A stretch of DNA of 64,000 nt from Halomarina pelagica (GTDB lineage: Archaea; Halobacteriota; Halobacteria; Halobacteriales; Haloarculaceae), in NCBI RefSeq assembly GCF_024228315.1, contig NZ_CP100454.1, positions 248,001 to 312,000 of the forward strand, written 5' to 3'. Numbering within the stretch: position 1 is the stretch's first letter; each line of letters opens with the position of its first letter. The position numbers and the translations under genes were made by a program. Below are positions 8,193 through 16,420 of this stretch, one piece after another. The notes beneath the pieces are model-generated. The model did not search any database. It was not told the origin of the DNA and saw nothing but the letters and a program-made list of their open reading frames with translations.

Positions 8193-9386
8193 CTAACGCC
8201 CGGAGACAGATACGTCACTGGTCCCAGTCATCGGCATAGACTGATCGCGCTCGCCAACCGTACCAATACCCCGCCGTAATTCGAGTGCGCTCGTGAAATC
8301 GGTCTGCGAGAGGATCCCGACGATTGCGCCGTCCCCCTCGACGAGGGCGTACGACGTCTTCGTGGTGCCGAGTTCGACGAATGCATCGAAGGCATCCGCC
8401 GTCGCCTGCACGGTTAGCGGTTCTTCGGCCATTACGTCGGCAACCGGAGTGGTTGCACGGTTGCGCTGGTCGACGTCTTGCAGGTGTCGCAGTGAGACGA
8501 TACCGACAGTGGCGCCTGTCCCGTCGGTGACGCCGAACTCGGTTCGACGGTCGACGAGCATCTGGTCGACGAACTCCGCGACCGTCGAAGTGGCCGAGAT
8601 AGTTCGTGAATCGGGCGTCATGATGTCCGCAACGGTGACTCCAGCGAGCAAATCTTCAAGTGCCGTCGTGCGTGATTCGGAGGTCGCCGCTCCGTAGATG
8701 AACAGTGCGACGAACAGGAGGATGATGTTGAACGAGAACACGCCGATCACGGCGAACAGCAGGGCGAAGATGACGCCGATACGTGCGGCGATCCGGGTGG
8801 CCTGCCCGTACGGGCGTGTCCGAGCGAGCAGCGCCCGAAAGACCCGCCCACCGTCCATCGGGAACGCCGGAACGAGGTTGAAGATGGCGAGCGTTACGTT
8901 CACGACCGCGAGCCAGCCGACGACGAACACCACGGTTGGGAGCGACGCTGGGATGATCTGCAACAGGACGTAACAAACTACTCCGAGCAGGACGCTCGTG
9001 ATAGGGCCAGCGATGGCGATCCAGAACTCGCGGTTCCACTCGCGCGGCATGGACGTCATGCTCGCCACACCGCCGAAGATCCAGAGTGTGATCGACTCGA
9101 TGGTCAGCCCGTACCGGAGCGCGACCCATGAGTGGCCCAGTTCGTGAATGGTCACGCTCACAAACAGACCGAGCGCCGCCACAGCGCCGATCAGCCAAGG
9201 CGTCGCGCCCTGGCGCAGGACGGCAACGTCGAGTGTCGACCCTGCCAATCCATCGATTATCCCAGCGTAGAGGGCAATCTGCTGCCCACTTCCGATCAAC
9301 CACGCCAGGATCGGGAGAAAGACTATCAGCGAGATGTTGATCCGGATGGGAATGCCCCAGACGCTGGTGAGTCGATAGCTACGCAT
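8193..9386 (-). CDS. M50-family site-2 protease with C-terminal CBS pair
   Basis: A 397-residue integral membrane metalloprotease. The zinc motif HELGH (in TIHELGHSW, about residue 82) lies in a hydrophobic helix, and the third ligand Asp lies in FPMDGGRVFRALLA (about 177). Residues about 1-225 form the six-helix membrane core. Residues about 245-370 form two CBS modules (VADIMTPDSRTISATSTVAE, VADVMAEEPLTVQATA) that probably bind nucleotides. Such proteins cut membrane-anchored substrates. Its start codon overlaps the stop of the upstream MscS-like gene by one base (TAATG), so the two are translationally coupled. Confidence 0.92.
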   Translation of the reverse strand: MRSYRLTSVWGIPIRINISLIVFLPILAWLIGSGQQIALYAGIIDGLAGSTLDVAVLRQGATPWLIGAVAALGLFVSVTIHELGHSWVALRYGLTIESITLWIFGGVASMTSMPREWNREFWIAIAGPITSVLLGVVCYVLLQIIPASLPTVVFVVGWLAVVNVTLAIFNLVPAFPMDGGRVFRALLARTRPYGQATRIAARIGVIFALLFAVIGVFSFNIILLFVALFIYGAATSESRTTALEDLLAGVTVADIMTPDSRTISATSTVAEFVDQMLVDRRTEFGVTDGTGATVGIVSLRHLQDVDQRNRATTPVADVMAEEPLTVQATADAFDAFVELGTTKTSYALVEGDGAIVGILSQTDFTSALELRRGIGTVGERDQSMPMTGTSDVSVSGR

Positions 9387-10171
9387 TACTCTCCGCCGTC
9401 GGGTTGATTCTGCTCACCGCCGTCGGCCTGGGGCGAGTTGTGCGGAGTCGGCGTCCCGGCGGATGCGCGCCCCATCCAATCGTCAATGTTCTCCGCAACG
9501 TAGGTGTGGCCGCCCCAGCCCACGGCGATGCCGACGCCGATCGCGACGGCCGCGGCGAGTCCCCACGCTAACGCGTTGGCGAAGACGAATAGGATGCCGA
9601 CATCGACGCCCATCGTGTCGAGCCCGATCACGATCGCCGTGAAGTAGAGGAACATCCGCGTGCCCTTCGCGAACCACGAGGTGTACTCGGTCTGGGTGGC
9701 TGCCCGGGTCCGCATGATGGCGTCACCGATGAAGTCCGCGACGACGAACCCGAGGACGACGACTAACAGTCCGGCGATGAACGCCGGCAGATACGAGACC
9801 GCCGTCGAGATCCACTCCGACAGCAGCGAAATCGCGAGCACGTTTGCAGCGGCGAGGATCGCCAGCGCATTGACGAACCACTTTGCGAGCGTCCCGAACG
9901 CGTTCGAGACGGCGGCCTCGGTTCCCCCGAGGATGCGTCCGATCGGCGTTTCGAGCACCATCCGGTCGAGCTCGACCCGGTCCGCTACCTTCCGAACCAC
10001 CTTGGCGGCGGCAACTCCGAGGACCCAGCCGATCAGGAGGACCAGGAGCGCTCCTACCAGACGGGGGAGAAACGCGACGATCTCCGCAACCGTTTCCTCA
10101 AGGAACACCGGGACACCTAGTTGGAGCACGTACGATTGTAGCATGATTAAGATATCGCCCTTCAGAGCCAT
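9386..10171 (-). CDS. MscS-like / CmpX-type conserved TM-helix membrane protein
   Basis: A 261-residue protein beginning MALKGDILIMLQSYVLQLG. It has four or five hydrophobic segments and two copies of a motif in which a helix precedes VVRKVADRVELDRMVLETPIG and AIMRTRAATQTEYTSW, followed by a small-residue pore-like helix (WGLAAAVAIGVGIAVGWGG). This is the conserved TM-helix repeat seen in CmpX/MscS-related channels. The beta domain of true MscS is absent; the C-terminal 30 residues are polar and probably disordered. It probably acts in osmotic or ion homeostasis. It is the first gene of a unit with the M50-CBS protease. Confidence 0.75.
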   Translation of the reverse strand: MALKGDILIMLQSYVLQLGVPVFLEETVAEIVAFLPRLVGALLVLLIGWVLGVAAAKVVRKVADRVELDRMVLETPIGRILGGTEAAVSNAFGTLAKWFVNALAILAAANVLAISLLSEWISTAVSYLPAFIAGLLVVVLGFVVADFIGDAIMRTRAATQTEYTSWFAKGTRMFLYFTAIVIGLDTMGVDVGILFVFANALAWGLAAAVAIGVGIAVGWGGHTYVAENIDDWMGRASAGTPTPHNSPQADGGEQNQPDGGE

Positions 10172-10239
10172 GAAGAGGCGACATTTTCACATTCCGTGGG
10201 TTTATCATTATGTGGGTTACACTTCGGGCGTAGCACTTC

Positions 10240-10473
10240 CTACCGCCGATTTCGCTCGTGTTCTGGCCCGAGATTGAGAAACACGTCGTCCTCCGCACCG
10301 CACCGTGGGCAAGTATGCACGAAGTGGAGGCCGTCCTCATCGCGCTTTTCTATTCGCCACTCCGAGCGGGCGCGAGCGACGTTCCCACATGCCGGGCAAC
10401 GTTTTGGATGGTCCTGAAGATACGTCTGCATGAAGTCGATAAATGACTGCGTCCCATGACGGTGCGTCCGCAT
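10240..10473 (-). CDS. Small zinc-finger protein (HVO_0649-like)
   Basis: A 77-residue protein with two CPxCG knuckles: CPACG at about residue 26 and CPRCG at about 55, separated by a strand-rich stretch (EWRIEKRDEDGLHFVHT). The arrangement matches the small haloarchaeal CPxCG zinc-finger proteins, several of which are pleiotropic regulators in Haloferax. It lies 68 nt upstream of the MscS-like gene in the same direction. Its partner, nucleic acid or protein, cannot be told from sequence. Confidence 0.75.
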   Translation of the reverse strand: MRTHRHGTQSFIDFMQTYLQDHPKRCPACGNVARARSEWRIEKRDEDGLHFVHTCPRCGAEDDVFLNLGPEHERNRR

Positions 10474-10621
10474 TGGTCAACCGTACGGGAAGCTCACGTA
10501 TCAGCGTATTCCACCCGTTAGTTCTTCACCAGTACAGATCACACGGTCCAGACTCTCTTTGACAGGCAGTGAGTGTGCCAGCCAGCAACGGGTACTCGTC
10601 TGTTTGTGGATATTAATCCGG

Positions 10622-11830
10622 TTACCCGCCAAGCCACCAACCATAGAGCTGTGCCTGCTCGTCAGTGTCGGGATGCTTCTTCGAGTGGCCGTAGGTCTTC
10701 CCCTTGAGCAGCTGTCGTTCGACCGCGTTCGCGGCGAGTCGAAGGGCGTGAGAGGCACCGTACCCCTCCCCATCGGCCGTGAAGTAGCCGCGGTCGGTGA
10801 CCAGTCGGACCCGTGCCAGTACCAGCGGCACACCCCGATTTTGTTCCTTGTGCTCCTGCAGTTCGATGCTGGCCTTGAGCACGCTCATCTCACCGTACTT
10901 CGAGGTCATGCGCTCGATCAGTGCGGAGACATCGTCGTAGTCCATCCCCTCCAAAAGGTCGAGCCCGAACACCTGCACGGCGTTCCGGTCATCGCGCTCC
11001 CAGGTGAGCGCCTCGATGACATCCGTTTTCGTAATGATACCGATCGGCTCGTTGGTGTCGTCGGCCGTAACGACGAGCGAGGAGATTTCCCGGTCAAACA
11101 TCGTCTCGACGACCTCGTCGAGTGGTGCGCTCCGCTCGACGGTCACGACTGCGTCGGACATCAGGTTCCGTACTGGAAGATCGAGCATCCGGTCGGCATC
11201 GCCCTCGCGCGCGCCGAACCCGCCACGGTTCTGCCCGCCACCGCCGCGGCCACCGAAGCCGCTCGACGAACCGCCCTGGCTCTTGCTGCCGCCTCGCGTC
11301 GTGAACTCGATGACGTCGTACAGGCTCAACATTCCCACGAGGTCGTTCCCGTCGACGACCGGGAGATGGGCGATCCCGGCTTCTCGAAGCATATTGAGCG
11401 CTTTCCCGATCGTGGTTTCAGGGGTCGCACTGATCAACTTCACCGTGTAGGCATCCTCGACAGTGGCGGCGTCGAGAAACGGACGCACTGCCTCGAGGAC
11501 GGCATCGCCGGTCACCACACCGACAACACGGTCGTCATCAAGCACGGGGAGCGTTTTGGCGTCGCTACCGATCATGAACCGGGCGACCTCGCGGACGTCC
11601 TCGGTGCGGTCGACCGTCGGGACGTGCTGTACCTGTGAGCCGACCTTCGCAGACGGCTGGTTGGACGAGGAGGCCAGCTGTCGGCGGCTAACAACGCCAC
11701 GATACTCGTCGCCATCTGTTATAATGACGGCATCCAGTTCCTGATTCTCGAACGCTCCAGCGACCTTCGAGAGCGGTGTACCGATGTCGAACTCCGTGAA
11801 TTTTGGGGAGAGAATCTCAGATATATCCAT
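10622..11830 (-). CDS. Four-CBS protein with HPF/ribosome-hibernation-like C-terminal domain
   Basis: A 402-residue protein. Four CBS modules are visible: about 1-60 (SEILSPKFTEFDIGTPLSKV), 65-125 (VPTVDRTEDVREVARFMI), 130-190 (LISATPETTIGKALNMLREA) and 225-290 (NLMSDAVVTVERSAPLDEVV), with a Gly-rich linker at about 190-220. Residues about 295-395 (MSVLKASIELQEHKEQN, VRLVTDRGYFTADGEGYGAS, AVERQLLKGKTY) look like the S30AE/HPF fold that binds the ribosomal decoding centre. Archaeal CBS proteins that dimerise ribosomes are known (aRDF in Pyrococcus). I infer an energy-sensing ribosome-hibernation factor; the HPF assignment is by pattern only. Confidence 0.75.
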   Translation of the reverse strand: MDISEILSPKFTEFDIGTPLSKVAGAFENQELDAVIITDGDEYRGVVSRRQLASSSNQPSAKVGSQVQHVPTVDRTEDVREVARFMIGSDAKTLPVLDDDRVVGVVTGDAVLEAVRPFLDAATVEDAYTVKLISATPETTIGKALNMLREAGIAHLPVVDGNDLVGMLSLYDVIEFTTRGGSKSQGGSSSGFGGRGGGGQNRGGFGAREGDADRMLDLPVRNLMSDAVVTVERSAPLDEVVETMFDREISSLVVTADDTNEPIGIITKTDVIEALTWERDDRNAVQVFGLDLLEGMDYDDVSALIERMTSKYGEMSVLKASIELQEHKEQNRGVPLVLARVRLVTDRGYFTADGEGYGASHALRLAANAVERQLLKGKTYGHSKKHPDTDEQAQLYGWWLGG

Positions 11831-12079
11831 GTGTGACTTCCTAATAGGAGGGTCGCTGGACGGTTATGCTTGTTCCACTTTCTACAGTCTGTGCGAGCCA
11901 GTTTGAGTGACTATCTCCTGATTTGGAACTACCTGAATCTACGTTGGAACTGGTGATCTAATAGCCAGCATCGCGTTCTTCTGGGGGACTGTGAATTAGG
12001 AAATCGCGACCGATACTGGCACTAATGCCGTACAGTAGGAGCCGCCCCCTACAAGACCCTCACCCGACAATGAGGGTGT

Positions 12080-13420
12080 ATGGTCGAGTTAATCTCTATT
12101 GGTGGGTTGTTCCTCGCCTTCTTCCTCGTCATCATGAACGGAGTATTCGTGGCCGCTGAGTTCGCGTTCGTAAAAATCCGACCGACCCGGGTGAACGCGC
12201 TCGTCGACCGTGGGAAGCCCGGTGCGGGGCTTGTACAGGATGCCATCGAGAACCTCGATGGCTATCTGGCAGTCAGTCAGCTCGGGATTACGCTCTCCTC
12301 ACTTGGTCTCGGGTGGATCGGTGAGCCGGCTGTCGCAGCACTCATCGAACCCATTCTCGGGCAACTGCTGCCTGCAGGAGTGATTCATCTCGTGGCATTC
12401 GCGCTGGGATTCGGCTTCATCACCTTCCTCCACGTCGTCTTCGGCGAACTGGCACCGAAGACGTTCGCCATCCAGGAGGCCGAACGGGTAGCGCTCCTCG
12501 TTGCGCCGCTCATGAAATTCTTTTACTACCTATTCCTGCCCGGCCTCATTGTCTTCAACGGCACTGCCAACTACTTCACCAGCCTCGTCGGTGTCTCGCC
12601 AGCGTCCGAAAGCGAAGAAACCCATTCCGAGGAAGAGATCCTGATGATCCTCACGCGTTCGGAGGAAACGGGACACGTCGACCTCGACGAGGTCGAGATG
12701 ATCGAGAGCGTCTTCGAACTCGGCGACACTCTCGCCCGCGAGATCATGGTTCCACGCCCCGATGTAGAAACCGTGTCCGCCTCGATGGCGCTTTCAGACC
12801 TTCGTGCGGTTGCCGCCAGCGGGACCTACACTCGCTACATCGTCCTCGACGAAGACGGAAACCAGCCAATTGGGTTCGTCCACGCGAAGGATATCCTCCA
12901 GGCGAGCGAAACCGAAGCCGATCACGACTCAATCACTGCACGTGACCTCGTACGAGACATCCTTGTAGTCCCGGAGACGCGACGGATCGACGCAATTCTC
13001 GCAGAGTTTCAGACACACGGTGGTGGACAGATCGCGGTTGTCATCGACGAATGGGGCGTTTTCGAGGGGATCGTAACCATCGAGGACATCCTCGAAGAGA
13101 TCGTCGGCGACATTCGAGATGAATTCGATACGGTACCGCAGGGCCCCGCTATCGAGCAGCGAGACGACGGAACGTACGTCGTCGACGGCGGCGTCCCAAT
13201 CCAAGACGTGAACGAACGACTCGGCGCCACGTTCGAGACCGACGAGGTCGAGACGATCGGCGGATTCGTCTTTAGCCAGCTTGGACGAGAACCTGAGGTC
13301 GGTGACCAAATCGACCAGCAGGGATACGTCCTTCGCGTCGACGCTATCGACAACGCACGAATCGAACGCCTCGTGATCCAGCCACCAGAGACATCTCAAA
13401 CGGAGGCTACTGAGGAATAA
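12080..13420 (+). CDS. CNNM/CorC-family transporter (hemolysin C-like)
   Basis: A 446-residue membrane protein. An N-terminal DUF21/CNNM domain of about four helices (residues 1-190) carries the signatures MNGVFVAAEFAFVKIRPTRV, QLGITLSSLGLGWIGEPAVA and VVFGELAPKTFAIQ. A CBS pair follows (about 215-335, EIMVPRPDVETVS, VVIDEWGVFEGIVTIEDILE). A C-terminal CorC/HlyC transporter-associated domain closes the protein (about 350-435, VDGGVPIQDVNERLG). Family members export Mg2+, often in exchange for Na+. It is the second Mg2+-type transporter in this cluster, after MgtE. The start MVELISIGG is preceded by an uninterrupted 250-nt intergenic region. Confidence 0.93.
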   Translation: MVELISIGGLFLAFFLVIMNGVFVAAEFAFVKIRPTRVNALVDRGKPGAGLVQDAIENLDGYLAVSQLGITLSSLGLGWIGEPAVAALIEPILGQLLPAGVIHLVAFALGFGFITFLHVVFGELAPKTFAIQEAERVALLVAPLMKFFYYLFLPGLIVFNGTANYFTSLVGVSPASESEETHSEEEILMILTRSEETGHVDLDEVEMIESVFELGDTLAREIMVPRPDVETVSASMALSDLRAVAASGTYTRYIVLDEDGNQPIGFVHAKDILQASETEADHDSITARDLVRDILVVPETRRIDAILAEFQTHGGGQIAVVIDEWGVFEGIVTIEDILEEIVGDIRDEFDTVPQGPAIEQRDDGTYVVDGGVPIQDVNERLGATFETDEVETIGGFVFSQLGREPEVGDQIDQQGYVLRVDAIDNARIERLVIQPPETSQTEATEE

Positions 13421-13464
13421 TCGGGTCGCAAGCGGTGGTGTATATGACGGGGCACAAGAGAGTG

Positions 13465-13481
13465 GCCCGGCTGAGCCGGGC
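13465..13481 (+). promoter_or_regulatory. GC hairpin before the DUF7567-like gene
   Basis: Perfect stem GCCCGG-CTGAG-CCGGGC ending 10 nt before the ATG at 13492. It resembles the hairpins found between the following genes, but there is no T-tract in front of it. Probably the first member of that series. Confidence 0.5.
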
Positions 13482-13491
13482 ATACTCGACA

Positions 13492-13887
13492 ATGAGTCTT
13501 GAAATCGTTGACCGACATAGCGAGGCACTGTTCGAGTACCTCTGGTATCCGGTCTGCGGGCACGAGATATTCAATCACATCCCCTTCGAGGGGATGTTCT
13601 GCAAGAACTGCAACACACAGGTCGAACTCCAAGAATCACAGGAGGATCGTGGCTACGAGGAAGCCGTCCTTGCCTGCTTCGATACCGACACGACCTGGAA
13701 TCTCCACGTCGACGAAAAACTTCGTCGTGACCTGCCTGACGGGTCGGCTCGGGTGAAGATTCTCGGCGCACCGGGTGCCTACGAGATCGACTGGTGGAGT
13801 CCCGAACCCGGCGACGGCTGGGAGCCGGTCGAGCGCGGTGAATTCGCTGACATCGAAGAACTTGCTGAGGTGTCTCACTTGGCGTAG
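13492..13887 (+). CDS. DUF7567-like zinc-ribbon protein of plasmid gene cluster
   Basis: A 131-residue protein starting MSLEIVDRHSEALFEYLWYP. A four-Cys/His metal site is suggested by CGHEIF (about residue 22) and FCKNCNTQVEL (about 36). The rest is strand-rich and acidic, with GYEEAVLACFDTDTTWNLHV and a C-terminal WWSPEPGDGWEPV. It resembles the haloarchaeal family I know as DUF7567, found on plasmids next to DUF6166, DUF7389 and DUF6610 genes, as here. An upstream in-frame ATG (13444) is possible, but the family pattern begins here. Function unknown. Confidence 0.65.
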   Translation: MSLEIVDRHSEALFEYLWYPVCGHEIFNHIPFEGMFCKNCNTQVELQESQEDRGYEEAVLACFDTDTTWNLHVDEKLRRDLPDGSARVKILGAPGAYEIDWWSPEPGDGWEPVERGEFADIEELAEVSHLA

Positions 13888-13907
13888 GAAGAGGTGTTCG
13901 TTGGGGG

Positions 13908-13930
13908 AGTTTTTCACCCCCTGAGGGGTG
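13908..13930 (+). promoter_or_regulatory. Intergenic module 1: T-tract plus hairpin
   Basis: GAGTTTTT followed at once by the perfect hairpin CACCCC-CTGA-GGGGTG (stem 13915-13920 and 13925-13930). It lies about 20 nt after the stop of the DUF7567-like gene and 36 nt before the next start. A second inverted repeat, TGTTCGA...TCGAACA, follows at about 13937-13962. Archaeal transcription ends at T-rich tracts, so the tract may end the upstream transcript and the hairpin may begin the next. Confidence 0.6.
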
Positions 13931-13966
13931 CGGGGGTGTTCGAACGAGCCCCCCTCGAACAGAACT

Positions 13967-14371
13967 ATGAGTGGAATTAGTGATCCACAGCCAGCTGGAA
14001 CGTCACACACTTTGGATGAGACCGACGTCATCTACGTCGGCTACCGTCGTCGAGGCCGCGCCATCGTCGAGAAACAGTCCGACCAAGAACAGCTGACGCC
14101 GGAGCGGAGTCTCGAGGTGGCGAATCACAGTCCGAGCGGATTCAGCTGGGGATACGCTGGCAGCGGGCCGGCCCAGCTCGCGCTCGCGCTCCTGCTCGAT
14201 TACACCGACGACGAGGACGTCGCCCTCAAGGAGTACATGGAATTCAAGACCAAGGTCGTGAGCCAGCTGGAGTGTACAGAACCAGACGGCTGCTGGCGAC
14301 TCACCGGGCGTGAGATCGATGCAGCCCTTCGTGAGACAGTCGACGAACCAGTCGCACCATCCGTCAACTAA
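13967..14371 (+). CDS. DUF6166-like protein
   Basis: A 134-residue acidic protein. Residues about 20-120 carry DVIYVGYRRRGRAIVEKQ, SGFSWGYAGSGPAQLALALL, and LTGREIDAALRE near the end. The FxWGYxGSGPxxLALALL pattern is the hallmark of DUF6166, a family found in archaeal plasmids, bacteria and phages and thought to be accessory to mobile elements; no activity is known. The start at 13967 puts it 36 nt after module 1. The next gene follows 19 nt after its stop. Confidence 0.75.
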   Translation: MSGISDPQPAGTSHTLDETDVIYVGYRRRGRAIVEKQSDQEQLTPERSLEVANHSPSGFSWGYAGSGPAQLALALLLDYTDDEDVALKEYMEFKTKVVSQLECTEPDGCWRLTGREIDAALRETVDEPVAPSVN

Positions 14372-14390
14372 CGTTCACAGAGAGCAATCC

Positions 14391-14669
14391 ATGTCAGAAC
14401 CCACCCAGCAGTCCCGTACGAACGCAGAATCGACCGACAACAGTGCGCAACAGACTCCTACTGAATACGTCGAGCGAAGCGATGTCGGCGTCTCACTCAC
14501 CGTGAAGCTCACTCGCGGCACTGGTACCCGCGATCAGGACAAACTCACGGCCAAAGTGAAGGCGAAAACGCTCGAAGAGGCCTGTGAGGACATGGAGACG
14601 CTTCGGGAGTACATCCACGACCTCGCCGAGGACGCTCGCCAAATCCAGCCAGGAGACGACGACGAGTAG
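14391..14669 (+). CDS. DUF7389-like small protein
   Basis: A 92-residue acidic protein: a Gln/Thr-rich N-terminus (about 1-30), then EYVERSDVGVSLTVKLTRGT and GTRDQDKLTAKVKAKTLEEA leading to a C-terminal helix (DMETLREYIHDLAEDARQIQ). The pattern matches the small plasmid family I know as DUF7389. It follows the DUF6166-like gene by 19 nt and is very probably co-transcribed with it. Function unknown. Confidence 0.65.
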   Translation: MSEPTQQSRTNAESTDNSAQQTPTEYVERSDVGVSLTVKLTRGTGTRDQDKLTAKVKAKTLEEACEDMETLREYIHDLAEDARQIQPGDDDE

Positions 14670-14680
14670 CGGGCGGGTGC

Positions 14681-14714
14681 TGTTTTTCGTCGCCTCAGGA
14701 GGCGTGGAGGCGAC
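14681..14714 (+). promoter_or_regulatory. Intergenic module 2: T-tract plus hairpin
   Basis: TGTTTTTCGT followed by two nested hairpins: CGCCTC-AG-GAGGCG, or the longer GTCGCCTC...GAGGCGAC (14689-14714). It starts 12 nt after the stop of the DUF7389-like gene and ends 5 nt before the GTG start at 14720, so the stem could occlude that start. Confidence 0.6.
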
Positions 14715-14719
14715 CAGGA

Positions 14720-14941
14720 GTGAGCGACACAGGAGAGCACGATCCAGATTCGAGCGATCTATCCCCGGAACAGCGCCTCGACCCACCGAATTCTCGGCTC
14801 ATCAACGCCGGTATCGCGACGATCAACGACATGGAGACGCTGCGAGCGTGCGTCGCCTACGAGAACACCCACCAGCAACGCGTCCAGATCCTTCGCCGGC
14901 TCGAAGACCGGGCCAGCGAGCTTCGGTCAGAAGACACCTAA
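14720..14941 (+). CDS. Small conserved plasmid-cluster protein, GTG start
   Basis: A 73-residue protein with an acidic N-terminus, then LINAGIATINDMETLRACVA, YENTHQQRVQILRRLEDRAS and a charged end. It looks like a helical bundle with no catalytic motif. GTG at 14720 is the only start that fits the spacing to module 2; AGGAG just upstream could serve as a ribosome-binding site. I do not recognise the family. Its position between DUF7389- and DUF6610-like genes suggests it belongs to the same conserved plasmid train. Confidence 0.6.
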   Translation: MSDTGEHDPDSSDLSPEQRLDPPNSRLINAGIATINDMETLRACVAYENTHQQRVQILRRLEDRASELRSEDT

Positions 14942-14957
14942 ATGGCCGATCGCGGGC

Positions 14958-14986
14958 TGTTTGTCGGCGCCGTCAGGGGTGGAGGC
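14958..14986 (+). promoter_or_regulatory. Intergenic module 3: T-tract plus weak hairpin
   Basis: TGTTTGTCGGCGCC-GTCAGGGGTG-GAGGC. The loop sequence TCAGGGGTG recurs exactly in module 5, but here the stem is shorter (GCC/GGC) and the T-run is interrupted. It lies 16 nt after the preceding stop and 10 nt before the next start. Confidence 0.5.
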
Positions 14987-14996
14987 TTCGAAATGG

Positions 14997-15296
14997 ATGA
15001 GCGACCGACCCGAGATTGAGATTCAGCGACAGACTGCGTTCAGTGAGGACGGCCAGCTCGAACTGGCCGAGACGAGCGTCGAGACCTCGCTCGAGGACTT
15101 CGGTGCAGACGTCGATCATCGAGACCGAGACTCACGGCTCGATCGCCCCGAGGCGAGTGACTTCGGCGTCGACGACCGGCCAGAAGTAACGCAGTCCTCA
15201 ACAGGAGATCAGTCGACGCTCTTCGCGGATACTGACGCCGACCAACAGACACTCACAGGTGACGAGGCAGCGATGCAGTGCCTGTTCGGAGATTAA
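14997..15296 (+). CDS. Small acidic protein of plasmid cluster
   Basis: A 99-residue very acidic protein starting MSDRPEIEIQRQTAFSEDGQ. About a quarter of the residues are Asp or Glu and it is probably largely disordered, ending DEAAMQCLFGD. ATG at 14997 was chosen because an upstream in-frame start would lie inside module 3. The stop TAA overlaps the left arm of the TTAACCAAC inverted repeat. No family recognised. Confidence 0.55.
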   Translation: MSDRPEIEIQRQTAFSEDGQLELAETSVETSLEDFGADVDHRDRDSRLDRPEASDFGVDDRPEVTQSSTGDQSTLFADTDADQQTLTGDEAAMQCLFGD

Positions 15297-15333
15297 CCAA
15301 CACGCAGTCCCAATTTCTACTTCCGTTGGTTAA
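15293..15333. repeat. Inverted repeat TTAACCAAC-N23-GTTGGTTAA, copy 1
   Basis: Perfect 9-nt arms at 15293-15301 and 15325-15333, separated by 23 nt. The left arm includes the stop codon of the preceding gene, and the right arm lies 66 nt before the ATG at 15400. Three further copies occur at 35761, 45887 and 47309. Two GC hairpins (GCCCCG...CGGGGC and GGAGTC...GACTCC) fill the space up to the start codon. Confidence 0.8.
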
Positions 15334-15399
15334 TCCTAGCGAGGTCTATCTTGCCCCGGAGAGCCCTGCGGGGCGACGGAGTCCCGCAGGAGACTCCTC

Positions 15400-16410
15400 A
15401 TGGCCATTCACGACAGCGCAGACCCAGTTAGCAACAGTACTACTGAGATACACACTGACGCCCGGCAAGCGGCGTACGTGGCGTTCCTCCATCGGGTTCC
15501 GTTTGCGATCGATGCGCTGACCCTCGGCTTCCTCCCTGGGTTTCGCGAGGACTGCACGTATCAGCAGTCGCAGTTCGATACCCTCGAGTGCCCGGTCGGA
15601 ATGCTCGATAACGATTTTCGGAATCCCGATCTTGATCGGTACGTCGATCGAGCGCTCGAGTACGAGCCCGACGTGGGTATCATCGGTGACGCCTACGACG
15701 CTGCAGAAGCACAGTCGTACGTCGATACGATTCGAGAGCTCCAAGGGAGTCTTCCCGAGACGGAGTTCATCATCGTCCCGAAATGCCGGGCCGCCATTGA
15801 GGCGATTCCCGACGATATTGTGCTTGGTTACTCACGAGGCTACGCGGAGACGCTCGCACACGAGTTCTCCGACCCCGTCGATTGGCGGGGACGTCGCGTC
15901 CACATCCTCGGTGGCAGTCCACCCAAGCAACTCGAAGTCGTGGAGCAGCTCACCCAGCCAACGCTGACAGGTGACCCACCGGCCGACATCGTCGGCCTCG
16001 ACTGGAATGGTCTGCATCGCGGGGCGCAGTTCGGCGAGTTCTGGACGGCCGACGGCTGGGACGACAGCGGTCGCGACGCCGACCACGTTACGGTCCGGAA
16101 GACAGTCCGGCATAGCCTCAGCCGGCTCAAGGGGTTCTGGCAGGACCACGGCGTCTGGCCCGATTCGACACCCCAGGCGGACGAGACCGAACTCACCTAT
16201 TCCGGGCCCACGCCAGGCGATATCGAGAGCGCGGCGTGTACCGAGTGCTGCGCGAACGTATGGACAGTCAAGCGGGGTCCGTATGTTGCCGAGTATGATA
16301 CGGGCGAAGTCTGTGGGTACTGCTGCTATGAGTGCTACTTCTCACACCGGCATCGGAACAACCTCGAGGAGATCGCCGGTGATCGGAGCGTCTACCTCCC
16401 GCCTGCGTGA
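15400..16410 (+). CDS. DUF6610-like protein
   Basis: A 336-residue protein. Its core (about 25-250) alternates strands and helices: YVAFLHRVPFAIDALTLGFL, ECPVGMLDNDFRNPDLDRYV, PDVGIIGDAYDAAEAQSYVD, FIIVPKCRAAIEAIPDDIVL, and VHILGGSPPKQLEVVEQLTQ. This alpha/beta pattern, with a late HILGGSP loop, matches the plasmid family I know as DUF6610 and is reminiscent of the TIM-barrel tRNA-guanine transglycosylase/DUF6884 superfamily. The C-terminus (about 278-320) has a Cys-rich metal site: CTECC, CGYCCYECY, HRH. Function not established. The start ATG follows a GGAGACTCC hairpin and lies downstream of inverted repeat copy 1. Confidence 0.7.
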   Translation: MAIHDSADPVSNSTTEIHTDARQAAYVAFLHRVPFAIDALTLGFLPGFREDCTYQQSQFDTLECPVGMLDNDFRNPDLDRYVDRALEYEPDVGIIGDAYDAAEAQSYVDTIRELQGSLPETEFIIVPKCRAAIEAIPDDIVLGYSRGYAETLAHEFSDPVDWRGRRVHILGGSPPKQLEVVEQLTQPTLTGDPPADIVGLDWNGLHRGAQFGEFWTADGWDDSGRDADHVTVRKTVRHSLSRLKGFWQDHGVWPDSTPQADETELTYSGPTPGDIESAACTECCANVWTVKRGPYVAEYDTGEVCGYCCYECYFSHRHRNNLEEIAGDRSVYLPPA

Positions 16411-16420
16411 CGCCGCGTCC

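Noticed and set aside
10559..11638. A 359-codon open frame on the + strand
   Set aside because: It lies entirely opposite the CBS/HPF-like gene, and its translation has no acidic bias or family resemblance; it is a shadow of GC-rich coding sequence.
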